DNA of 64,000 nt from Solanum dulcamara (Eukaryota; Streptophyta; Magnoliopsida; Solanales; Solanaceae): positions 83,419,757-83,483,756 of the forward strand of contig NC_077238.1 in assembly GCF_947179165.1 (NCBI RefSeq), in the 5' to 3' direction. This document shows positions 14,200 to 26,880 of the stretch, piece by piece. How positions within the stretch are numbered: the first letter of the stretch is position 1; every line of letters starts with the position of its first letter. Both the position numbers and the translations under genes were made by a program. Below the pieces are notes generated by a model, which was not told where the DNA came from, did not search any database, and saw only the letters and a program-made list of their open reading frames with translations.

Positions 14200-16470
14200 G
14201 TTATGGACGCTACTATGGAAGAATCCAAAAAATTCGACCCGGACCCTCGACACCTAAAAAATCCTTATGCTAATACACATGAAAAACTGGCAAAATTGCC
14301 TAATTCCTATTGTGTCTCTAATAAAATGCTCCTAAACCCCTCTATAGCGCCGCCGAGGCTACTGGCGTCGTTCCCCAGGTTGTTACGGACGCTACTATGG
14401 AAGAATGGAAGAAAATTTGACCCGAACCCCCGGCACCTAAAAAATTCGTGGGTTAACACACACGAAAAACTGGCAAAATCGCCTAATTCCTATTGCGTCG
14501 CCAATAAAATGCTCCTAAACCTCTCTATAGCTCCGCTGGGGCTTCTAGAGTCTTTCCCCAGGTCGTTAAGGATGCTACTATGGTAGAATGGAAGAAAATT
14601 CGACCCGTACCCCCGGCACCTAAAAAGTCCGCGGGCTAACACACACGAAAAATTGGTAAAATCGCCTAATTCCTATTGCGTTGCCAATAAAATGCTCCTA
14701 AACCACTCTAAAGCGCCGTCGGGGCTACTGGAGTCGTTCCCCAGGTCGTTACAGAAGCTACTATGGAAGAATCCAAGAAACTATGACCCGAACCCCCGGT
14801 ACCTTAAAAATCCGTGGGCTAACACACACGAAAATTTGGCAAAATCGCCTAATTCCTATTGCCTCACCAATTCAATGCTCCTAAACCCCTCTATAGCGCC
14901 GTCGGGGCTACTTGAGTCGTTCCCCAAGTCTTTACGGACTCTACTATGGAAGAATTAGAGAAAATTCAACCCGGACCCCCGGCACCTAAAAAACCCTTAC
15001 GCTAATACACACGAAAAACTGGCAAAATTGCCTAATTTCTATTGCGTCTCCAATAAAATGCTCCTAAACCCCTCTATAGCGCCGCCGGGGCAACTGGAGT
15101 CGTTCCCTAGGTCGTTACGGACGCAACTATGGAAGAATCCAAGAAATTTCGACACGAACCCCCGGCACCTAAAAAATTCGTGGGTTAACACACGAAAAAC
15201 TGGCAAAATCGCCTAATCCTATTGCGTCGCATATAAAATGCTCCTAAACCCCTCTATAGCACCGCCGGGGCTACTGGAGTCGTACCCCAGTTCGTTACGG
15301 ATGCTACTATGGAAGAATCTAAAAAATTCGACCCGGACCCTCGACACCTAAAAAATCCTTACGCTAATACACATGAAAAACTGGCAAAATTTCCTAATTC
15401 CTATTGCGTCTCCAATAAAATGCTCCTAAACCCCTCTATAGCGTCGCCGAGGCTACTGACGTCGTTCCCCAGGTTGTTACGGATGCTACTATGGAAGAAT
15501 GGAAGAAAATTTGACCCGAACCCCCGGCACCTAAAATTTATGGGTTAACACACACGAAAAACTGGCAAAATCGCCTAATTCCTATTGCGTCGCCAATAAA
15601 ATGCTCCTAAACCTCTCTATAGCTCCGCGGGGGATAATAGAGTCTTTCCACAGGTCGTTACGGACGCTACTATGGAAGAATGGAAGAAAATTCGACCCGT
15701 ACCCCCGGCACCTAAAAAGTCCGCGGGCTAACACACACGAAAAATTGTCAAAATCGCGTAAATCCTATTGCGTTGCCAATAAAATGCTCCTAAACCACTC
15801 TAAAGCGCCGCCGGGGCTACTTGAGTCGTTCCCCAGTTCGTTACGGAAGATACTATGGAAGAATCCAATAATTATGACCCGAACCCCCAGTACCTTAAAA
15901 ATCCATGGGCTAACACACACGAAAATCTTGCAAAATTGCCTAATTCCTATTGCCTCACCAATTCAATGCTCCTAAACCCCTCTATAGCGCCGTCGGGGCT
16001 ACTGGAGTCGTTCCACAAGTCGTTACGGACACTACTATGGAAGAATTAGAGAAAATTCAACCTGGACCCCCGGCACCTAAAAAATCCTTACGCTAATACA
16101 CACGAAAAACTCGCAAAATTGCCTAATTTCTATTGCGTCTCCAATAAAATGCTTCTAAACCCCTCTACAGCGCCACCGGAGCTACTGGAGTCGTTCCCAA
16201 GTCGTTACGGACACTACTATTGAAGAATCCAAGAAAATTTGACCCGAACCCCGGCACCTAAAAAATCCGTGGGCTAACTAACACACACGAAAATCTGGAA
16301 AAATCGCCTAATTCCTATTGCCTCACCAATTCAATTCTCCTAAACCCCTCTATAGCGCCGCTGGGGCTACTGGAGTCGTTCCCCAAGTCGTTACGGACGC
16401 TACTATGGAAGAATTAGAGAAAATTCAACCCGGACCCCCGGCACCTAAAAAATCCTTACGCTAATACACA
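14200..16470 (+). repeat. Higher-order repeat C, about 1.1 kb (6-mer)
   Basis: A block starting near 14203 recurs near 15309. A diagnostic variant GAATTAGAGAAAATTCAAC is found at 14952 and 16043 (1091 bp, six monomers with small deletions) and again at about 16411, 368 bp further on (two monomers). Several other monomer-specific variants keep the same order in both copies. The same GAATTAGAG variant also occurs near 2056 and 4058, so this unit shares ancestry with repeat A. Confidence 0.75.
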
Positions 16471-16699
16471 CGAAAAACTGGCAAAATTACCTAATCTCTA
16501 TTGCGTCTCCAATAAAATGCTTCTAAACCCCTCTATAGCACCGCCGGGGCTACTGGAGTCTTTCCCCAGGTCGTTACGGACGCTACTATGGAAGAGTGGA
16601 AGAAAATTCAACCCGTACCCCCGGCACCTAAAAAATTCACAGGCTAACACACACGAAAAACTGGCAAAATCGCCTAATTCCTAATGCGTATCCAATAAA

Positions 16700-18322
16700 A
16701 TGCTCCTAAACCCCTCTAAACAACCGCCGGGGCTACTAGGGTCGTTCCCTAGGCCGTTACGTATGCTACTATGGAAGAATCCAAGAAAATTCGACCCAGA
16801 CCCCCGACACCTAAAATATCTGTGGGCTAATACACACGAAAAACTGTCAAAATTGCCTAATTACTATTGCGTCGCCAATAAAATGCTCTTAAACCTCTCT
16901 AAAGCGCCGCTGGGGCTACTGGAGTCGTTCCCCAGGTCGTTACGAACGCTACTATGGAAAAATCCAAGAAAATTTGACACGGACCCCCGGCACCTAAAAA
17001 ATATGTGGGATAACACACACGAAAAACTGGCAAAATTGCCTAATTCCTATTGCGTCGCCAATAAAATGCTCCTAAACCCCTTTATAGCGCCGCCGGGGCT
17101 ACTGGAGTCGTTCCCAGGTCGTTATGGACGCTACTATGGAAGAATCCAAGAAAAAATCAACCCGAACCCCCGGCACCTAAATAATCCGTGGGCTAACACA
17201 CATGAAAAACTAGCAAAATCGCCTTATTTCTATTGCGTCTCCAATAAAATGTTCCTAAACCCCTCTAAAGTGCCGCCAGGGCTACTGGAGTCGTTCCCCA
17301 GGTCGTTACGGACGCTACTTTGGAAGAATCCAAGAAACTTTGATCCAGACCCCCTACACCTAAAGAATCTGTGGGCTAACACACATGAAAAACTGGCAAA
17401 ATCTCTTAATTCCTATTGCGTCGCCAATAAAATGCTCCTAAAACCCTCAATAGCACCGTCGGGGCTACTAGAGTCGTTCCCCAGGTCGTTACGGACGCTA
17501 CTATGGAAGCATGCAAGAAAATTTGACCCGGACCCTCGGCACCTAAAAAGTCCTTACGCTAATACACACGAAAAACTGGCAAAATTGCCTAATTCCTATT
17601 GCGTCTCCAAAAAAATTCTCCTAAACCCCTCTATAGCGCCGTCGGGGCTACTGGAGTTGTTCCCCAGGTTGTTACGGATGCTACTTTTGAGGAATCCAAG
17701 AAATTTCGACATGGACCCTCGGCACGTAAAAAATCTATCGGCTAACACACACGAAAAACTGACAAAATTGCCTAATTACTATTGCATCACTAATAAAATG
17801 CTCCTAAGCCCCTCTAAAGCGCCGCCGGGGCTACTGGAGTCGTTCCCCAATTCTTTACGGACGCTACTATGGAAGAATCCAAAAAAAATTGACCCGGACC
17901 CTCGGCACCTAAAATATATTTGGGTTAACACACACGAACAAGTAGCAAAATTGCCTAATTCCTTTTGCGTCGGCAATAAAATGCTCCTAAACCCCTCTAA
18001 AGCGCCACCGGGGCTACTAGAGTCGTTCCCCAGGTCGTTACGGACGCTACTATTGAATAATCCAAGAAAATTCAATGCTCACCCCCGACACCTAAAAAAT
18101 CCGTGGACTAACACACACGAAAAACTTGCAAAATTGCTTAATTCTTATTGTGTCGCCAATAAAATGCTCCTAAACCCCTCTATAGCGCCGCCAGTGCTAT
18201 TGGAGTCGTTCCCTAAGTCGTTAAGGACGCTACTTTGGAAGAATCCAAGAAAATTTGACCAGGACCCCTGGCACCTAAAATATCCGTGGGCTAACACACG
18301 AAAAAGTGGCAAAATTTCCTAA
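16700..18322 (+). other. Longest satellite reading frame (540 codons), probably not a gene
   Basis: About nine consecutive monomers without a frame-breaking indel give an open frame of 540 codons. Its translation is nine diverged copies of one 60-61-residue unit containing recognisable pieces such as SFPRSLRTLLWKN and NTHEKLAKLPNSYCVANK. The start ATG is simply the ATG in AATAAAATGCTC present in nearly every monomer. There is no promoter-like sequence, leader or non-repetitive coding sequence, and neighbouring monomers are broken by 1-bp indels. A reading frame is open on the opposite strand as well across several monomers (for example 20249-20767), as expected for a stop-poor satellite of length 3n. 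I infer no protein function; a transcribed satellite peptide cannot be excluded. Confidence 0.8.
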
Positions 18323-21300
18323 TTCCTATTTCGTCGCCAATAAAATGCTCCTAAACCCCTATAAAGTGCCACCGGGGCTACTGGAGTCATTACCCAAGTT
18401 GTTACGGACACTACTATGGAATAATCCAAGAAAATTTGACCCGGACCCCGGCACCTTAAAAATCCGTGGGCTAACACACACGAAAAACTAGAAAAATCGC
18501 CTAATTCCTATTGTGTCGCCAATAAAATGCTCCTAAACCCCTCTATAGCGCCGCATGGGTTACTGGAGTCGTTCCCCAGGTCGTTACGGATGCTACTATT
18601 GATGAATCCAAGAAGATTCGACCAGGACCCCTGGCACTTAAAAACTCTGTGGGCTAACACACGAAAAACTGGCAAAATCGCCTAATTCCTATTGTGTCTC
18701 TAATAAAATGCTTCTAAACCGCTCTAAAGCGCCGCCAGGGCTAATTGAGTCGTTCCCCAAGTTGTTACGGACGCTACTATTGAATAATCCAAGAAAATTT
18801 AACCCGGACCCCCGGCACCTAAAAACTCTGTGGGCTAACATACACGAAAAACTGGCAAAATTGCCTAATTCCTATTGTGCCGCCAATAAAATGCTCCTAA
18901 AACCCTATATAGCGCCGCCGGGGCTACTGGAGACGTTCCCTAGGTCGTTACGGACGCTACTATGGAAGAAACCAAGAAAATTGGACCCGGACCCCCGGCA
19001 CCTAAAAAATCTGTAGGCTAACATACGAAAAAGTGGCAAAATTGCCTAATTCCTATTGCACCGCCAATTAAATGCTCCTAAAACCCTCTACAGCGCCGCC
19101 GGGGCTACTGGTGTCGTTCCCCAGGTTGTTACGGACGCTACTATGGAAGAATCCAAGAAAATTTGACCCAATCCCCAGGCACCTAAAAAATAGCGCCGCC
19201 GGGGCTACTGGAGTCATTCCCAGGTCGTTACGGACGCTACTATGGAAGAATCAAAGAAAATTCGACCCGGACACCCAGCACCTAAAAAATCCGTGGGCTA
19301 ACACACACGAAAAACTGGCAAAATCGCCTAATTCCTATTTCGTCGCCAATAAAATGCTCCAGAACCCCTCTAAAGAGCCGCCAGGGCTACTGGAGTCGTT
19401 CCCCAGGTCGTTACGGACGCTATTATGGAAGAATCTAAGAAAATTTGACCCAGACCCCCGGTACCTAAAAAATTCGTGGGCTAACACACACGAAAAACAA
19501 GCAAAATCGCCTAATTCCTATTGCGTCGCCAATAAAATACTCTAGAACCCCTCTAAAGAGCTGCCAGGGCTACTGGAGTCGTTCCCCAGGTCGTTACGGA
19601 TGCTACTATGGTAGAATCCAAGAAAATTCGACCTGTACCCTCGGTACCTAAAAAGTCCTTACGCTAATACACACGAAAAACTGGCAAAATCGCCTAATTT
19701 CTATTGCGTCGCCAATAAAATGCTCCTAAACCCCTCTATAGCGCCGCCGGGGCTACTAGAGTCGTTCCCAGGTCGTTACGGACGCTACTATGGAAGAATC
19801 CAAGAAAATTCGACCCGGACCCTCGGCACCTAAAAAATCCGTGGGCTAACACACAAAAATAACTAGCAAAATCGCCTCATTTCTATTACATCGCCAATAA
19901 AATTCTCCTAAACCCCTCTAAAGAGCCGCTAGGGCTAATGGAGTCGTTCCCCAGGTCGTTACGGACGCTACTATGTAAGAATCCAAGAAAATTTGACCCA
20001 GACCCCCGGCACCTAAAAATCTGTGGGCTAACACACATGAAAAACTGGCAAAATTGCCTAATTCCTATTGCGTCGCCAATAAAATACTCCAAAACCCCTC
20101 TATAGCGCCACTGAGGCTACTGGAGTCGTTCCCCAGGTCGTTACGGATGCTACAAATGTAAGAATCCAAGAAATTTAGAAACGGTCCCCCGGCACGTAAA
20201 AATTCTTTGGGCTAACACACACTAAAAACTGGCAAAATTGCCTAATTTCTATTGCGTCTCAAATAAAAAGATCCTAAACCCCTCTAAAGCGCCGTCGGGG
20301 CTACTAGAGTCATTCCCCAAGTTGTTACGGATGCTACTATGGAAGAAATTAAGAAAATTCAACCCGCACCCCCGGCACCTAAAAAATCCGTTGGCTAACA
20401 CACAAAAAAAAATTGCAAAATTGCCTAATTCCTGTTGCGTCTCAAATAAAATGCTCCTAAACCCCTCTAAAGCACCGCCGGGGCTACTGGAGTCATTCCC
20501 CAGGTCGTTACGGATGCTACTATGGAAGAAATCAAGAAAATTCAATCCGCACCCCTGGCACTTAAAAAATCTGTTGGCTAACACACACAAAAAACTTGCA
20601 AAATTGCCTAATTCCAATTGCGTTGCCAATAAAATGCTCCTGAAATCCTCTAAAGCACCGCCGGGGCTACTGGAGTCGTTCCCCAGGTTGTTACGGACGC
20701 TATTATGGAAGAATCTAAGAAATTTCGACCTGGACCCCCAGCACCTAAAAAATCTGTGGGCTAACACACACGAAAAACTGGCAAAATTGCCTAATTCCTA
20801 TTGCGTCGCCAATAAAATGCTCCTAAACCCTCTATAGCGCTGCCGGGGCTACTGGAGTCATTCCCCAGGTCGTTACGGACGCTATTATGGTAGAATCCAA
20901 GAAAATTCGACCCAGACCCCCGGAACCTAAAAATTCTGTGGGCTAACACACACGAAAAACTGGCAAAATCGCCTAATTCCGATTGCGTCGCTAATAAAAT
21001 GTTCCTAAACCCATCTATAGCACCTATGGGGCTAATGGAGTCGTTCCCCAGGTCGTTACGGATGCTACAATAGAATAATCCAAAAAAATTTGACCCCGGA
21101 TCCCTGGCACCTAAAATATCCGTGGGCTAACAGACACGAAAAAGTGGCAAAATTGCTTAATTCCTATTGCACCGCCAATAAAATGCTCCTAAACCCCTCT
21201 AAAGCGCCGTCGGGACTACTAGAGTCATTTCCCAAGTCGTTACAGACGCTACTATGGAAGAATCCAAGAAATATTTTACCCCGACCCCCGGCACCTAAAA

Positions 21301-21548
21301 ATTCCGTGGGCTAACACACTCGAAAAACTGGCAAAATCGCCTAATTCCGATTGCGTCACCAATAAAATACTCCAGAACCCCTCTAAAGAGCCGCCAGGGC
21401 TACTGGAGTCGTTCCCCAGGTCGTTACGGACGCTACTATGGAAGAATCCAAGAAAATTCAACCCGCACCCCCAACACCTAAAAAATCCGTGGACTAACAC
21501 ACACGAAAAACTGGAAAATCGCCTAATTCCTATTGCGTCGCCAATAAA

Positions 21549-22620
21549 ATGCTCCAGAACCCCTCTAAAGAGCCGCCAGGGCTACTAGAGTCTTTCCCCA
21601 TGTCGTTACAGATGCTACTATGGAAGAATACAAGAAAATTCGACTCGGACCCCCGGCACCTAAAAAATCCTTGGGCTAACACACACGAAAAACTGGCAAA
21701 ATTGCCTAATTCCTATTGCATCGCAAAATAAAATGCTCCTAAACCCCTCTATTGCACCACCGGGGCTACTGGAGTCGTTCCCCAGGTCGTTACGGACGCT
21801 ACTATGGAAGAAATCAAGAAAATTCGACCCAGAACCCCGACACCTAAAAATTTGTGGGTTAACACACACGAAAAATTGGCAAAATCGCCTAATTAATATT
21901 GCGTCGCCAATAAAATGGTCCTAAACCCCTCTATATTGCCGCCGGGGCTACTGGAGTCGTTCCCCAGGTCGTTACGGACGCTACTATGGAAGAATCTAAG
22001 AAATTTTGACCCGAACCCCCGGCACCTAAAAAATCTATGGGCTAACACACACGAAAAACTGGCAAAATTGTCTAATTCCTATTGCGTCGCCAATAAAATA
22101 CTCCTGAACCCCTCTAAAGCGCCACCGAGGCTACTTGAGTCGTTCCTTTGGTCGTTACGGACACTACTATTGAAGAATCCAAGAAAATTCAACCCGCACC
22201 CCCAACACCTAAAAAATCCGTGGACTAACACACACGAAAAACTGGAAAATCGCCTAATTCCTATTGCGCCGCCAATACAATGCTCCTAAACCCCTCTAAA
22301 GCGCCGCCAGGGCTACTAGAGTCTTTCCCCATGTCGTTACAGACGCTACAATGGAAGAATACAAGAAAATTCGACTCGGACCCCCGGCACCTAAAAAATC
22401 CGTGGGCTAACACACACGAAAAACTGGTAAAATTGCCTAATTCCTATTGCATCTCAAATAAAATGCTCCTAAACCCCTCTATTGCACTGCCGGGGCTACT
22501 GTAGTCGTTTCCCAGGTCGTTACGGACGCTACTATGGAAGAAATCAAGAAAATTCGACCCAGACCCCTGGCACCTAAAAATTCGTGGGTTAACACACACG
22601 AAAAATTGACAAAATCGCCT
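21549..22620 (+). repeat. Four-monomer higher-order repeat, about 731 bp
   Basis: A run beginning ATGCTCCAGAACCCC at 21549 recurs at 22280 (offset 731, four monomers less one base). Both copies share the AGAGTCTTTCCCCATGTCG variant, and in each the next monomer carries the CTATTGCAC variant. Divergence between the copies is low relative to the rest of the array. Confidence 0.7.
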
Positions 22621-23192
22621 AATTAATATTGCGTCGCCAATAAAATGCTCTTAAACCCCTCTATAGCACCGTCGATGCTACTGGAGTCGTTCCCCAGGTC
22701 GTAACGGACGCTACTATGGAAGAATACAAGAAAATTCGACTCAGACCCCCGGCACCTAAAAATTCGTGGGTTAACACACACGAAAAATTGGCAAAATCGC
22801 CTAGTTAATATTGCATCGCCAATAAAATGCTCCTAAACCCTTCTATAGCGCCGCCGGGGCTACTGGAGTCGTTCCCTTGGTCGTTACGGACGCTACTATG
22901 GAGGAATACAAGAAAATTCGACTCGGACCCCCGGCACCTAAAAAATCCGTGGGCTCACACACACGAAAAACTGGCAAAATCTCGTAATTTCCATTGCGTC
23001 GTAAATAAAATGATTCTAAACCCCTCTAAACTGCCGCCGGGGCTACTGGAGTCCTTCTCCAGGTCGTAATGGACGCTAATTTGGAAGAAATCAAGAAAAT
23101 TCGACACGGACCCCTGGCACGTAAAAAATCTGTGGGCTAACACACACGAAAAACTGGAAAAAATACCTAATTCCTATTGCGTCTCTAATAAA

Positions 23193-25010
23193 ATGATCCT
23201 AAACCCCTCTAAAACGCCACCGGGGCTACTGGAGTCGTTCCCCAGGTCGTTACTACTATGGAAGAATCTAAGAAAATTTGACCCAAACCCCCGTCACCTA
23301 AAAAATCTATGGGTTAAAACACACGAAAAACTGGAAAAATCGCATAATTCCTATTGCATCGCCAATAAAATGCTCCTAAATCCCTCTATAGCGCCGCCGG
23401 GGCTACTAGAGTCGTTCCCCAGGTCGTTACGGACGCTACTATGGAAGAATCCAAGAAAATTCGACCCGGACCCCTGGCACCTAAAAAATCCTTGGGCTAA
23501 CACACACGAAAAACTGACAAAATTGCCTAATTCCTATTGCATCTCCAATAAAATGCTCCTATACCCCTCTAAAGCGCCACCGGGGCTACTAGAGTCGTTC
23601 CCCAGGTCGTTACGGACTCTACTATGGAAGAATAAAAGAAAATTTGACCTGGACCCCCGGTACCTAAAAAATCCGTGGGCTAACACACACGAAAAACTGG
23701 CAAAATCTCCTAATTCCTATTGCGTCGCCAATAAAATGCTTCCAAACCCCTCTATAGCACCGTCGGGGCTACTGGAGTCGTTCTCCAGGTCGTTACGGAC
23801 GCTACTATGGAAGAAATCAAGAAAATTCGACTCAGACCCCCGGCACCTAAAAAATCTGTGGACTAACACACACGAAAAACTGGCAAAATTGCATAATTCA
23901 TATTGTACCGCCAATAAAATGCTCCTAAACCCCTCTAAAGCGCCACCAGGGCTACTGGAGTCGTTCCCCAGGTCGTTAGGGATGCTACTATGGAAAAATC
24001 CAAGAAAATGTGACCCGAACCCCCGGCACCTAAAAAATCTGTGGGCTAACACACGAAAAACTGGCAAAATCCCATAATTCCTATTGCGTTGCTAATAAAA
24101 TTCTCCTAAACCCCTCTATGGCACCGTCGGGCTATTGGAGTCGTTCCCTAGGTCGTTACGGATGCTACTATGGAAGAATCTAAGAAAATTTGACCCAAAC
24201 CCCCGGCACCTAAAAATTCTGTGGGTTAAAACACACGAAAAACTGGCAAAATCGCCTAATTTCTATTGCATCGCCAATAAAATGCTCCTAAATCCCTCTA
24301 TAGCACCGCCGAGGCTACTGAAGTCGTTCCCCAGCCGTTACGGACACTACTATTGAAGAATCCAAGAAAATTCGACCCAGACCCCTGGCACCTAAAAAAT
24401 TCGTGGGCTAACACACACGAAAACTGGCAAAATCGCCTAATTCCTATTGCATCTCCAATAAAATGCTCCTATACCCCTCTAAAGCGCCGCCGGGGCTACT
24501 AGAGTCGTTCCCCAGGTCGTTACGGATGCTACTATGGAAAAATAAAAGAAAATTTGACCTGGACCCCCAGTACCTAAAAAATCCGTGGGATAACACACAC
24601 GAAAAACTAACAAAATCTCCTAATTCCTACTGCGTCGCCAATAAAATACTTCTAAACCCCTCTGTAGCACCGTCGGGGCTACTGGAGTCGTTCTCCAGGT
24701 CGTTACGGATGCTACTATTGAAGAAATCAAGAAAATTCGACTTGGACCCCCGTCACCTAAAAATTCTGTGGGCTAACACACACGAAAAACTGGCAAAATT
24801 GCTTAATTCCTATTGCTACGCTAATAAAATGCTCCTAAACCCCTCTAAAGCGCCGCCGGGGCTACTGGAGTCGTTCCCCAAGTCGTTACGGATGCTACTA
24901 TGGAAAAATCCAAGAAAATTTGACACGAACCTCCGGCACCTAAAAAATCTATGGGCTAACACACACGAAAAACTGGATTAAATCCCATAATTCCTATTGC
25001 GTCGCTAATA
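23193..25010 (+). repeat. Five-monomer higher-order repeat, about 910 bp
   Basis: The series starting near 23193 recurs shortly before 24135 onward. The variant monomer with ATGCTCCTATACCCC lies at 23553 and 24463 (offset 910, five monomers minus five bases). Both copies keep the same order of variants, including the AAAATAAAAGAAAATTTGAC form and the ATCCCATAATTCC form near the end of each copy. Confidence 0.75.
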
Positions 25011-25139
25011 AAATGCTCCTAAACCCCTCTATAGCACCTCCGGGGCTACTGGAGTTATTCCCCAGGTCGTTACGGACGCTACTATGGAAAAATCCATGAA
25101 ACTTTGACCCGGACCCCCGTCACCTAAAATATCCGTGGG

Positions 25140-26880
25140 CTAACACACACGAAAAAATGGCAAAATTATTTAATTCCTATTGCGCCGCCAATAAAATGCT
25201 CCTAAACCCCTCTAAAGCGCCGCCGAGGCTACTGGAGTCGTTCCCCAAGTCGTTACGGATGCTAATATGGAAGAATTCAAGAAATTTTGACCCGGACCCC
25301 CTTCACCTAAAAAGTCTGTGGGCTAACACACAAGAAATACTGGCAAAATTGCCTAATTCCTATTGCGTCTTAAAACAAATGCTCCTAAACCCCTATAAAT
25401 CGCCGTCGGGGCTGCTCGATTCGTTCCCCAAGTGGTTACGGATGCTACTGTGGAAGAATCCAAGAAATTTTGACCCGCACCCCCGGCACCTAAAAATTCC
25501 GTGGGCTTACACACACGAAAAACTGGCAAAATCGCCTAATTCCTATTGTGTCGCCAATAAAATGCTCCTAAGCCCCTCTATATCATCGCCGGGGCTATTT
25601 GAGTCGTTCCCCAGGTCGTTACGAACACTACTATGGAAGAATTTAAGAAATTTTGACCCAAACCACCGGCACCTAAAAAATCAGTGGGTTAAAACAAATG
25701 AAAAACTAGCAAAATCGCCTAATTCCTATTGCATCGCCAATAAAATGCTCCTAAACCCCTCTATAGCACCACCAGGGCTACTGGAGTCGTTCCCCAGGTC
25801 GTTACGGACGCTACTATAGTAGAATCCAAGAAAATTCGACTCGGACCCCCGGCACCTAAAAAATCTGTGGGCTAACACACACGAAAAACTGGCAAAATCG
25901 CCTAATTCCTATTGCGTCGCCAATAAAATGCTCCTAAACCCATCTAAAGCCTCGCCGAGGCTACTGGATTCGTTTCCCAGGTCGTTACGGATGCTACTAT
26001 TGAAGAATCCAAGAAAATTTGACACGGCCCCCGGCACCTAAAAAATCCGACGGTTAACACACACGAAAAACTAGGAAAATCTCCTAATTCCTATTGCGTC
26101 TCCAATAAAATGCTCCTAAATCCCTCTATAGCACAGCCAGGGCTTTTGGAGTCGTTCCCCAGGTCGTTATTGATGCTACTATGGAAGAATCCAAGAAAAT
26201 TCGACCCGGAACACCGGCACCTAAAAAATCCCTACGCTAATACACATGAAAAACTGGCAAAATCTCCTAATTCCTATTGCGTCGCCAATAAAATTCTCCT
26301 AAATCCCTCTATAGCACAGCCAGGGCTTTTGGAGTCGTTCCCCAGGTCGTTATTGATGCTACTATGGAAGAATCCAAGAAAATTCGACCCGGAACACCGG
26401 CACCTAAAAAATCCCTATGCTAATACACACGAAAAACTGGCAAAATCCCCTAATTCCTATTGCGTCGCTAATAAAATGCTCCTAAACCCATCTATAGAAC
26501 CTCTGGGGCTACTGGAGTTATTCCCCAGGTCGTTACGGATGCTACTATGGAAGAATCCAAGAAAATTTGACCCGGACCCCCGGAACCTAAAATATCCGTG
26601 GGCTAACACACACGAAAAAATGGCAAAATTTCTTAATTCCTATTGCGCCGCCAATAAAATGCTTCTAAACCCCTCTAAAGCGCCGCCGGGGCTACTGGAG
26701 TCGTTCTCCAAGTCGTTACGGATGCTACTATGGAAGAATTCAAGAAATTTTGACCCAGACCCCCTTCACCTAAAATATCTGTGGGCTAACACACAAGAAA
26801 TACTGGCAAAATTGCCTAATTCCTATTGTGTCCCCAATAAAATGCTCCTAAACCCCTCTATTGCACCGCCGGGGCTACTG
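25140..26880 (+). repeat. Eight-monomer offset repeat (1463 bp) with a recent 183-bp duplication inside
   Basis: The monomers around 25157 (variants CCCCCTTCACCTAAAA and ACACAAGAAATACTGG) recur at about 26620, an offset of 1463 bp. Inside the block, one monomer at about 26083-26265 is followed by a nearly identical copy at 26266-26448. Both share the otherwise rare CACAGCCAGGGCTTTTGG and GTTATTGATGCTACTATGG variants, so this is a recent single-monomer tandem duplication. Confidence 0.75.

Noticed and set aside
20249..20767. Minus-strand frame of 172 codons (and similar ones at 5617, 17779 and 23717)
   Set aside because: It is the reverse reading of the satellite, open only because the monomer is stop-poor and 3n long. 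No independent support.
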